This document shows, in pieces, positions 57,253 through 64,000 of a stretch of DNA of 64,000 nucleotides (position 1 is its first letter; each line of letters starts with the position of its first letter). The stretch comes from Paenibacillus sp. FSL R7-0337 (lineage in GTDB: Bacteria; Bacillota; Bacilli; Paenibacillales; Paenibacillaceae): assembly GCF_037969875.1 (NCBI RefSeq), contig NZ_CP150218.1:4154001-4218000 (forward strand), written 5' to 3'. The notes beneath the pieces are model-generated. The model was not told where the DNA came from, searched no databases, and saw only the letters and a list, made by a program, of their open reading frames with translations. Position numbers and translations under genes: made by a program.

Positions 57253-58154
57253 CCATACAATGCCAAAGCAGCTTTCAAAACAACCATGACGGAGCGAAGC
57301 CCGAAGGATGCGGGTGCCTGTATCTGGTGGCTACACCGATCGGCAATCTGGAGGATATGACTTACCGGGCAGTGCGCATGCTGAAGGAATGCGATATTAT
57401 CGCCGCTGAGGATACGAGGCAGACGCGTAAGCTGCTGAGCCATTTTGAAATTACACCGTCCATGCTGTTCAGTTACCATGAGCATAACAAGGCGGCCAGT
57501 GGGCCGGAGCTGATACGCTATATAATAGAAGGTAAAAATCTGGCACTCGTCAGCGATGCTGGTCTGCCGGCGATTTCCGACCCTGGTGCCGATCTGGTAG
57601 CTCTGGCTGTCCGCCATCAGATTCCGGTGATTCCAGTGCCTGGGGCGAATGCCGCATTGTCGGCTTTGATTGCCTCAGGACTGCCTACCGCCAGCTTCAC
57701 ATTCATCGGCTTCCTGCCTAGGGAGCGCAAGGATATCCGGGCTGTTCTGGCACCTCTGCGTTCTGCCCAAGGGACACTTCTCTTCTATGAATCACCTCAC
57801 CGCGTTGCCAAGACACTCGTTCATTTGCAGGAGGCCTTCGGCAACCGCCGGATTACACTGGCTCGTGAGCTGACTAAGCGGTATGAGGAGTTCCTGCGCG
57901 GAAACATTGAGGAGTGTCTGGCCTGGCTGGAGGAGCATCCCCCGCTTGGCGAATACGTGATCGTACTTGAGGGAGAGAGTAAAGAGGAGGCGGAGTTGGC
58001 CGAGTCTTCCTGGTGGCGCCAGCTTAGTACCGGGGAGCATGTGGCTCATTATGAAGCCTCAGGTTTAACACGTAAGGATGCTATGAAAAAGGCAGCGTCT
58101 GACCGTGGCCTGTCCAAGCGCGATATTTATAATGAACTCCTGGAGCGGGAATAA
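57249..58154 (+). CDS. rsmI: 16S rRNA (cytidine1402-2'-O)-methyltransferase
   Basis: A 301-residue tetrapyrrole-methylase-fold enzyme acting in the P site of the small subunit. CLYLVATPIGNLEDMTYRA, AAEDTRQTRKLLSHF and SDAGLPAISDPGADLV are family motifs. In B. subtilis the small gene yazA lies between yabB and rsmI (yabC); here they overlap directly. Confidence 0.96.
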   Translation: MTIQCQSSFQNNHDGAKPEGCGCLYLVATPIGNLEDMTYRAVRMLKECDIIAAEDTRQTRKLLSHFEITPSMLFSYHEHNKAASGPELIRYIIEGKNLALVSDAGLPAISDPGADLVALAVRHQIPVIPVPGANAALSALIASGLPTASFTFIGFLPRERKDIRAVLAPLRSAQGTLLFYESPHRVAKTLVHLQEAFGNRRITLARELTKRYEEFLRGNIEECLAWLEEHPPLGEYVIVLEGESKEEAELAESSWWRQLSTGEHVAHYEASGLTRKDAMKKAASDRGLSKRDIYNELLERE

Positions 58155-58460
58155 GGGATAAGGCTGACACCAAGTTGGAACTTATAAATGGGTTATATAA
58201 TCAGTGAAACCATTGAAATAAATGTATTATGAACACTTTTATGGTTGAAAATCTACCTTAAACTAGTTTTAGATGTAGTTTATACATTTATGTGTATAGG
58301 TAAATAGATACTATAAAGGTTTTATATGGATATAAATACATGAAGTACTACTAACCTGCCCGGGCGGACTTTATACCAGTAAATAACTGTATAGAATACA
58401 GCTATCCAAATTTTCCATCCGAAAATATTCTACTTTGTATAGCCAGTAACCAGTGCAGTT

Positions 58461-58550
58461 AAGTGTATCCCGCACGGAGAGCGCTCCCTCGTAAAGCCGT
58501 ATCCTGTAGGCAGAACGCTCCGATGTAAAGTGTATCCCGCAGGGAGGCCG
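58461..58550. repeat. three imperfect tandem repeats of about 34 bases
   Basis: Units start with AAGTGTATCCCGCA (58461), AAGCCGTATCCTGTA (58494) and AAGTGTATCCCGCA (58528). The first two also share GAACGCTCC/GAGCGCTCC and end in GTA. The third breaks off after about 23 bases. Unit borders are by eye. Confidence 0.65.
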
Positions 58551-58662
58551 AACAGGGTCGGTCCACCACCGAACCCCGCTTCCTTCCGCGCTAGCTACAG
58601 AGATCCACCAAGCTTCCGGGTGTCCAGAGGGCTGGGGCCCTCCCTGTAGAGAGGGTAGACAT

Positions 58663-58691
58663 AAAAAAATACCTCCCGCGCGAACGGGAGG
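58663..58691 (-). terminator. terminator of the abrB-like gene
   Basis: CCTCCCG / CGGGAGG with a six-base loop and a T-rich run (TATTTTTTT) on the minus strand. Confidence 0.9.
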
Positions 58692-58754
58692 CCAAGGAGA
58701 TATAAAAAGGTTAGAATTAACAATTGGATTAGTTCCTATTATACCCTATTTATT

Positions 58755-59009
58755 TTAGTTTGTCACAGGGGTAGGGATAGCCGAAATGCATTCATGACAA
58801 ACAATTTTACCTTTGAAGTAAGTTACATTCTCAGCATTGCCGCAGAAAATGCAAGCAGGCTCGTATTTCTTAAGCATGATCCGCTCACCGTCCACGTAAA
58901 TTTCGAGCGCATCTTTTTCCCCAATGCCTAGGGTACGACGCAATTCTATTGGAATAACGACCCGTCCAAGCTCATCTACCTTACGTACAATTCCTGTTGA
59001 TTTCATCAT
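58755..59009 (-). CDS. AbrB/MazE/SpoVT family regulator with zinc-ribbon tail
   Basis: An 84-residue swapped-hairpin DNA-binding protein. MKSTGIVRKVDELGRVVIPI and ELRRTLGIGEKDALEIYVDG are nearly the same as AbrB of B. subtilis, the transition-state repressor. The C-terminal half differs: CIFCGNAENVTYFKGKIVCHECI has two CxxC pairs. The start is the ATG at 59009 (or 59006); TTG at 59030 is less likely. It lies where abrB lies in B. subtilis, after rsmI and pointing back. Confidence 0.9.
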   Translation of the reverse strand: MMKSTGIVRKVDELGRVVIPIELRRTLGIGEKDALEIYVDGERIMLKKYEPACIFCGNAENVTYFKGKIVCHECISAIPTPVTN

Positions 59010-59284
59010 TACAATCGTTGCTCCTCTCAATGTTCAAAAGCGTCATTATTCGACATTCTTCACTGTTTTATGATATTTATAATACCAACCATTCCCAAAA
59101 CAGTCAACCTTTTTTCAGGCGAATTTTAAGGAATATTTTGAGACTACATTTATTCCGCGTTTGATAGGGCAACTGAGTCTAAAATAGCTTATAAAGATAT
59201 TTGTCGATTTGGCAGTATATGAATCGCTAATATTCGACAAAGAGCGACAATATATTATATAAAACAAGAAAAGGAGATGATTTC

Positions 59285-60568
59285 ATGAAGCAACCGCTGT
59301 CAGAAGAGAAGGTATTTAAGGACCCGGTTCACAACTACATCCACGTACAGGACACTATTATCTGGAGACTGATCAATACTATGGAATTCCAGCGTCTGCG
59401 GCGCATCCGGCAGCTTGGGACCTCCTATTTGACCTTTCACGGGGCAGAACACAGCCGCTTCTCCCATTCTCTGGGGGTATATGAGATTACGCGGAGGATT
59501 ATCTCCCAGTTTGAACGGAGCGGCTACAAGGATTGGATGCCGGAGGAGAGACTACTTACCCTGTGTGCGGCACTGCTGCATGATTTGGGGCATGGACCCT
59601 TTTCCCATTCTATAGAAGAAGCTTTCGAAATGGATCATGAAGACTGGACCTGCCGTATCATTCTGGAGGATACAGAGATCACTGCTATTCTGCGTGATGT
59701 GGCTGAAGATTTCCCCGATAAAGTGGCCTCAGTCATCTCCAAAACCTACGAGCATGAAATTGTTGTCAATTTGGTGTCGGGACCACTTGATGCTGACCGA
59801 ATGGATTATCTGCTCCGGGATGCATATTATACGGGGGTGAATTACGGAACCATCGACATCGACCGGATTCTGCGGATGCTACGTCCTTATGACGGCCGGG
59901 TGGTTGTGAAGGAATCGGGGATGCATGCGATTGAGGATTACCTAATGTCACGGTATCAGATGTACTGGCAGGTCTATTTCCACCCGGTAACCCGCAGCTC
60001 AGAGATTATTCTCAGACAGATTCTCCGCCGGGCCAAGGAGCTGGTGCAGCAGCAGCATGCTTTCCGCTTCATGATTGAGCCCTTAAGTGATCTGTTCAGC
60101 GGAGAGGTAACGGTAGGGCAGTATCTGCTGCTGGATGAAGCCTTGATGCAGACTGCCTTCATGCAGTGGACGCTGGAGGAGGATGACATCCTGAGCGACT
60201 TGTGCAGCCGGTTTATCCATCGTAAACTGTATAAATATGTGGAAATGGAGCATTTGGATTCTGACACAATTGACGAAATCCGCCGCAGCTTCGCCGGTGC
60301 GGGACTCCGGCCCGATTATGACCTGGAAATTGATTATCCCACCGATCTTCCCTATGATGTGTTCCGTCCGGGAGAGGGCTTTGACAGCAAGCAGATCCTG
60401 CTTTTGGACAAGCATGAGCGGCTGAGGGAAATCTCCGAGGTATCGGACATTGTACGCTCCATCAGCGGTATTCACCGCGGCAGATACCATCTGTATTTTC
60501 CACAGGACAGGCTGCAGAAAGCCCTTTCACAGTTGCCGCCGTCCATCGCAGAGATTTTTGCCAAATAA
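59285..60568 (+). CDS. HD-domain phosphohydrolase, dNTPase-like (YwfO type)
   Basis: A 427-residue protein. FKDPVHNYIHVQDTIIWRLI, QRLRRIRQLGTSYLTF, the metal motif HSRFSHSLGV, LLHDLGHGPFSHSIEEAF and SGPLDADRMDYLLRDAYYTG are those of HD-type dGTPase-like enzymes. The nucleotide used is not known here. AAAAGGAG precedes the ATG. The 275-base gap to abrB is AT-rich with no clear promoter. Confidence 0.92.
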   Translation: MKQPLSEEKVFKDPVHNYIHVQDTIIWRLINTMEFQRLRRIRQLGTSYLTFHGAEHSRFSHSLGVYEITRRIISQFERSGYKDWMPEERLLTLCAALLHDLGHGPFSHSIEEAFEMDHEDWTCRIILEDTEITAILRDVAEDFPDKVASVISKTYEHEIVVNLVSGPLDADRMDYLLRDAYYTGVNYGTIDIDRILRMLRPYDGRVVVKESGMHAIEDYLMSRYQMYWQVYFHPVTRSSEIILRQILRRAKELVQQQHAFRFMIEPLSDLFSGEVTVGQYLLLDEALMQTAFMQWTLEEDDILSDLCSRFIHRKLYKYVEMEHLDSDTIDEIRRSFAGAGLRPDYDLEIDYPTDLPYDVFRPGEGFDSKQILLLDKHERLREISEVSDIVRSISGIHRGRYHLYFPQDRLQKALSQLPPSIAEIFAK

Positions 60569-60622
60569 TCAGATCAAGCTTGGAATTATAGATAACACAA
60601 CAGGCCGAAAGGATGTAATGTA

Positions 60623-61393
60623 ATGCAGTTATTCGACACCCATACCCATCTGGATGCTCCACAATTCGACGAAGACCGCGAAGAGGTCATTGCCAGAGCG
60701 CTGGAAGCCGGCGTCAGCAAGATGATCAACATTGGCTTTAACCGGGACACGATACCGACGACCATGCAGCTTGCCGAGAAATATGATTATATTTATGCAG
60801 CCGTAGGATGGCATCCCCAGGATGCCATCACGATGAGGGACGGAGACCTGGAATGGATCGCCTCCTTATGCTCTCATCCCAAGGTGGTTGCCATCGGTGA
60901 GATCGGGCTGGATTACTACTGGGACACCTCCCCTAAGGATGTACAGCATGATGTATTCCGCAAGCAGATCGGTCTGGCCCGTGAGCTGAAGATGCCAATC
61001 TGTATTCATAACCGAGATGCTCATGAAGATGTGATCCGTATCCTCCGCGAGGAGAAGGCGGGCGAGGTTGGCGGCGTAATGCACTCCTTCTCCGGCAGCT
61101 GGGAAAGTGCCAAGATGTGTCTTGAACTAGGATTCCATCTTTCTTTTGGTGGACCGATTACGTTCAAGAATGCCCGGGTGCCCAAAGAGGTGCTTGCCCA
61201 GACTCCGCTAGACCGGCTGCTGATCGAAACCGACTCCCCATATCTAACTCCGCACCCCTTCCGGGGCAAGCGAAATGAGACCGCTCATGTGAGGCTGGTA
61301 GCGGAGGCGGCCGCGGCAATAAAAGGGATTGAATTACAGGAATTGGCTGAAATTACGTATGCGAACGCACTGGAACGATTTGGGATACTCTGA
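60623..61393 (+). CDS. tatD: TatD family metal-dependent hydrolase
   Basis: A 256-residue TIM-barrel hydrolase: DTHTHLDAPQFDEDR, GEIGLDYYWD, CIHNRDAHEDV and LLIETDSPYLTP are the metal ligands. Members act as 3'-5' DNA or tRNA exonucleases. It stands before the riboswitch as yabD stands before yabE in B. subtilis. Confidence 0.95.
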   Translation: MQLFDTHTHLDAPQFDEDREEVIARALEAGVSKMINIGFNRDTIPTTMQLAEKYDYIYAAVGWHPQDAITMRDGDLEWIASLCSHPKVVAIGEIGLDYYWDTSPKDVQHDVFRKQIGLARELKMPICIHNRDAHEDVIRILREEKAGEVGGVMHSFSGSWESAKMCLELGFHLSFGGPITFKNARVPKEVLAQTPLDRLLIETDSPYLTPHPFRGKRNETAHVRLVAEAAAAIKGIELQELAEITYANALERFGIL

Positions 61394-61515
61394 AAACGGG
61401 AGTAAAAGCGGTGAAAAATGAAGTATAGCGGATGTATTAAACTTTTTTGACTGAAAAACGGCCGATTATTACAATATTTTAATCATTTTTTTACGTAAAC
61501 GTGGTTGAATCGTCC

Positions 61516-61545
61516 TTTACAACATGTATCAAAACAGGATATCAT
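61516..61545 (+). promoter_or_regulatory. possible promoter of the riboswitch transcript
   Basis: TTTACA, an 18-base spacer and TATCAT, some 45 bases before the riboswitch. Confidence 0.4.
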
Positions 61546-61587
61546 CTTTTCAGTGCAGTGAGCTGTTGTAACTGTGACAGTCACTAA

Positions 61588-61831
61588 TTTCATGGATCGT
61601 CTCGCTGAGTCTCCGTATGGAGAACGGGGGAACCAATAATGCGCTGCCGCATGAACGTACAAGAGTACTGGCACAGAATTGCCGCAGGCATTATTTGATT
61701 TCTTTACGTGGTCTTTGGGGTGAATTTGAGGGCAACCGCCGTGAGCGGGTGACCTGAGATAGGGCGTCTCTCTTATGTCCGAACCCGACAGCTAACCCCG
61801 TAAGCGCAAGTAAGAGAGGAAACCTCGTGCA
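61588..61831 (+). ncRNA. ydaO/yuaA c-di-AMP riboswitch
   Basis: Conserved blocks of the class occur in order: CGCTGAGTCTCC with GAACGGGGGAACC, then GGGTGAATTTGA, GCGGGTGACCTGA, GTCCGAACCCGACAGCTAAC, CCCCGTAAGCGC and a closing GTAAGAGAGGA. The class turns genes off on c-di-AMP binding through a terminator. Borders are approximate. The gene below is a wall hydrolase, the commonest target of this class. The 700-base gap from tatD to this gene is otherwise accounted for by the promoter, this element and the terminator below. Confidence 0.9.
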
Positions 61832-61858
61832 TAAGCATTCCGACGTATTCGACACCGG

Positions 61859-61909
61859 GAAGCCACGAAAGAGTCCTCTAAGAACTCTTTTTTAGGCTTC
61901 TTTTGTTTT
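61859..61909 (+). terminator. riboswitch expression-platform terminator
   Basis: Outer arms GAAGCC / GGCTTC, inner arms AAAGAGT / ACTCTTT, followed by a T-rich run, 28 bases past the riboswitch. Confidence 0.8.
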
Positions 61910-62108
61910 GAATAATGAGAATGCTCCCGGCATACTGTTATATAACAGATCTCCGGAGTAACTATGCCGAGCAGGCGATCCATGAGCAGGAAACGCTGAA
62001 GCAAGTGCGGGCGTATCCTGTTGCAAACTCAAACTTAGTTTCGTCAGAAGTGATACAGTCACCTTGATATAACTTGGACGACGGGGCTATGTAAGGAGGA
62101 TGGAAAGA

Positions 62109-63269
62109 GTGGGCGTATTCCAACCAGAGGTATCCCATGATTCGCAATCATCCAGCAGGTCTTTCGCATTACGGTTGAAGCAAGTGAATCCCCGCGTAGT
62201 TTTACTTGCCGGTGTGGCATCGATTGTTATCGCACTGTTAATACTGCTGTACGTACACGGTCAGAGCAAAAAAGAAATTACCCTAGTAATAGACGGACAG
62301 GTACAGACACTGGAGACGCGGGAAACGCTGTTCAGTGATATGCTGGCTAAGGAACAGATTTCGCTGCAGGCGCATGATGAATTATCTATTGGCCTTAGTG
62401 ATGAAATAAAAGACGGCGACCGTATCGTGATTAACACTGCGCAGAAGTTCGCTCTTACCGTAGACGGAAAGACCGAGACGTTATTTACGACCGAGGATAC
62501 TATTGGTCAGGCCATCGACAAGCTGGGCTATAGCCTGGAAGGCTTAGACAAGATTTACCCTTCGCTAGAAACCGCAGTATCTGCAGACATGGAAATCAAA
62601 ATTGTCCGGATTAACAAGCATGTGGTTCAACGGACAACTAATTTGCCTTTCCGGGTCATTAAGACAGCAGACCCCTCATTGACCAAGGGAACCGTAAGAG
62701 TGGCACAGGCAGGTAAGCCGGGCGTAATGATTCAGCACATCGAGAAGATCTATCAAGATGGCGAGCTGGCATCCATGCGCATGATCGGCAAGGAAGTACA
62801 GACGGTTACCAAGGACAAAGTCATTGCCATTGGAACCAAGCCGCTTCCTAAGCCCGTCGTAGTTACTGCCAAAGTCTCCAAACCTGTAACAACCTCCAAC
62901 TCATCTAAAGCCAGTGCAAGGGTCAGCAATGTTACCAGTAAGGCTGGTCTGGATTTCGAGTACAAAAGAATGATCAAAAACGTATCCATGACTGCGTATT
63001 CGTCGCAGGAACCGGGTATTGGAACACGTACTGCCTCCGGCACACGCGTAACGGAAGGCCGCACTATAGCTGTAGATCCTAGTGTTATACCGATTGGCTG
63101 GTGGGTGTACATTGAAGGATTAGGGTTTCGCCGAGCAGAGGATACCGGCGGTGCCATCAAAGGCAACAAGGTGGATGTCTATTACGATTCATTGAGCCAT
63201 GCCCGTAATTTCGGCCGTAAGTCGCGCACACTCTATGTGATCGGACCTGTGAAGCCGGAGCTGAACTAA
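62109..63269 (+). CDS. G5 and 3D-domain cell wall hydrolase (YabE type)
   Basis: About 386 residues. Membrane anchor (about 30-50), two DUF348 repeats (ITLVIDGQVQTLETRETLFS, LTVDGKTETLFTTEDTIGQA), a G5 domain (VRINKHVVQRTTNLPF) and a C-terminal 3D domain VSMTAYSSQEPGIGTRTASG, with DPSVIPIGWWVYI and AEDTGGAIKGNKVDVYY (three Asp). Related to B. subtilis YabE and lytic transglycosylases. AAGGAGG directly abuts the ATG at 62100, so GTG at 62109 (spacing nine) is the better start. It is under the c-di-AMP riboswitch. Confidence 0.92.
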   Translation: MGVFQPEVSHDSQSSSRSFALRLKQVNPRVVLLAGVASIVIALLILLYVHGQSKKEITLVIDGQVQTLETRETLFSDMLAKEQISLQAHDELSIGLSDEIKDGDRIVINTAQKFALTVDGKTETLFTTEDTIGQAIDKLGYSLEGLDKIYPSLETAVSADMEIKIVRINKHVVQRTTNLPFRVIKTADPSLTKGTVRVAQAGKPGVMIQHIEKIYQDGELASMRMIGKEVQTVTKDKVIAIGTKPLPKPVVVTAKVSKPVTTSNSSKASARVSNVTSKAGLDFEYKRMIKNVSMTAYSSQEPGIGTRTASGTRVTEGRTIAVDPSVIPIGWWVYIEGLGFRRAEDTGGAIKGNKVDVYYDSLSHARNFGRKSRTLYVIGPVKPELN

Positions 63270-63369
63270 ACGTAAAGTCTTTTGCAAATTAGCGGTTAAT
63301 ACGATATAGTGAGGGAAGCACTTACGAAATTTCAGAGAGCTGCCGCTCATCACTTATACATTCTTTAGC

Positions 63370-63402
63370 CAAAAAGAAGGGGAGCGAATCCTCTTCTTTT
63401 TG
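63370..63402 (+). terminator. terminator between the hydrolase and rnmV
   Basis: Arms CAAAAAGAAGGGGA / TCCTCTTCTTTTTG, one G-U pair, loop GCGAA, T-rich 3' arm. Confidence 0.75.
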
Positions 63403-63430
63403 CGTTCTGGAGTAAGGAGTAAAAATATTT

Positions 63431-63982
63431 ATGATTAAAGAGCTAATTGTGGTTGAAGGGAAAAGCGATACTGTTGCCGTTAAGCGGGCGGTTGAGGCCG
63501 ATACGATTGAAACCGGGGGTTCGGCAGTGGATAGCAGGGTCATTGCCAAGATCAAGCTGGCCATGGAGCGCCGGGGTGTAATTATTCTTACCGACCCGGA
63601 TCATGCCGGAGAGCGAATCCGCAAAATCGTTGCGGCCAAGGTACCGGGCTGCAAGCATGCCTTCATCCCTGAGAAGGATGCAACCCGCAAAGGCGATATC
63701 GGAATAGAGAATGCTTCGCCTGAGGCTATCCGCCATGCGCTGGAGCATGTACATACCTCCTTCGAGGGGGCGCCGCCTATCATCGGGCTGGATGAGCTCA
63801 TGGCCGCAGGGCTGATGGTGCATCCCCGGGCGGCTGAGCGCAGAATGCAGCTTGGCAATCTGCTCGGTATCGGTTATTGCAATGGCAAACAGCTATACAA
63901 ACGTCTGGCGATGTTCGGCATTACCCGCGAAGAATTCGCGCAGGCCCTCGCCCAAATTGATCAGGGAGGCATTACTTCATGA
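63431..63982 (+). CDS. rnmV: ribonuclease M5
   Basis: A 183-residue Toprim enzyme that matures 5S rRNA. IKELIVVEGKSDTVAVKRA (catalytic Glu), IILTDPDHAGERIRK (Asp-x-Asp) and the C-terminal FGITREEFAQAL. Its stop overlaps the rsmA start by four bases. It follows the hydrolase as in B. subtilis yabE-rnmV-ksgA. Confidence 0.97.
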   Translation: MIKELIVVEGKSDTVAVKRAVEADTIETGGSAVDSRVIAKIKLAMERRGVIILTDPDHAGERIRKIVAAKVPGCKHAFIPEKDATRKGDIGIENASPEAIRHALEHVHTSFEGAPPIIGLDELMAAGLMVHPRAAERRMQLGNLLGIGYCNGKQLYKRLAMFGITREEFAQALAQIDQGGITS

Positions 63983-64000
63983 GCGGTATCGAGAATATCT
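63979..64000 (+). CDS. rsmA: 16S rRNA dimethyladenosine transferase, first codons only
   Basis: ATG at 63979 overlapping the rnmV stop (ATGA), then MSGIENI to the window end. The position directly after rnmV is that of rsmA (ksgA). Too short for a motif. Confidence 0.75.

Larger units (their letters stand above)
58155..58754. other. 600-base gap with direct repeats
   Basis: The first 290 bases are AT-rich and featureless. At 58461-58550 lie three imperfect direct repeats of 33-34 bases (own entry), then a GC-rich part with further short stems (58628-58640 region), then the abrB terminator. No ORF is supported. Confidence 0.6.

Overview
The window is a piece of the replication-origin region of a low-GC Gram-positive endospore former, most likely a Paenibacillus. 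The evidence is the 16S rRNA, the gene order (rpmH, rnpA, yidC, jag, mnmE, mnmG, rsmG, noc, parA, parB on one side; dnaA, dnaN, yaaA, recF, remB, gyrB, gyrA on the other), sporulation genes (yyaC, gin, ricT, spoIIIJ-type yidC) and strong AGGAGG ribosome binding sites with frequent TTG/GTG starts. It is chromosomal core sequence. I see no insertion sequence, prophage, CRISPR array or plasmid feature.

Layout. Positions 1-9270 hold, mostly on the minus strand, a partial LysM-type cell-wall protein, an unknown membrane protein, purA, then the operon mazG-like / DUF2232 / gdpP / rplI / dnaB, and a CBS-pair protein. From 9300 to 17300 come an LCP wall-polymer ligase, an oligopeptide-type binding lipoprotein, a MutS2-like ATPase without Smr nuclease domain behind an unusual leader, rpsR-ssb-rpsF, yjzC and a tRNA-Ser. 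From 17369 to 31208 lie DUF951, mscS, DUF3343, yyaC, DUF4446, a class-V aminotransferase, parB-parA, noc, rsmG, mnmG, mnmE, jag, yidC, rnpA and rpmH. oriC is bipartite: DnaA-box clusters at 31454-31884 upstream of dnaA, and a second cluster with a DnaA-trio/AT-rich unwinding element at 33329-33440 between dnaA and dnaN. Right of the origin follow the dnaA-gyrB genes, a YheC/D ATP-grasp gene pointing against replication, gyrA, an HD-GYP protein, one complete 16S-23S-5S operon (43750-48749) with two near-identical promoters, a lipoprotein, a membrane protein, then gin, yaaO-like decarboxylase, tmk, darA, yaaR, holB, ricT, yabA, trmN6, rsmI, an AbrB-type regulator, an HD phosphohydrolase, tatD, a ydaO-type c-di-AMP riboswitch with a G5/3D wall hydrolase, rnmV and the first codons of rsmA.

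How the genes work together. Most act in replication initiation and elongation (dnaA, dnaN, dnaB, holB, yabA, gyrAB, recF), origin segregation (parABS, noc), translation and tRNA/rRNA maturation, and sporulation. A second theme is cyclic di-AMP: the phosphodiesterase gdpP, the receptor darA, a ydaO-type riboswitch ahead of a wall hydrolase, and a CBS-pair protein near gdpP that may also be a receptor.

The most interesting item is the 470-base leader of the MutS2-like gene (14660-15131): a good sigma-A promoter, a 7-codon leader ORF whose codons can pair with a segment about 130 bases downstream, and two intrinsic terminators before the gene. This looks like ribosome-mediated attenuation of a ribosome-rescue-type ATPase. 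Genes on the minus strand left of 31.2 kb and on the plus strand right of 31.9 kb run with replication; yjzC, yyaC, the yheC-like gene, the 49.5 kb membrane protein and the abrB-like gene run against it.
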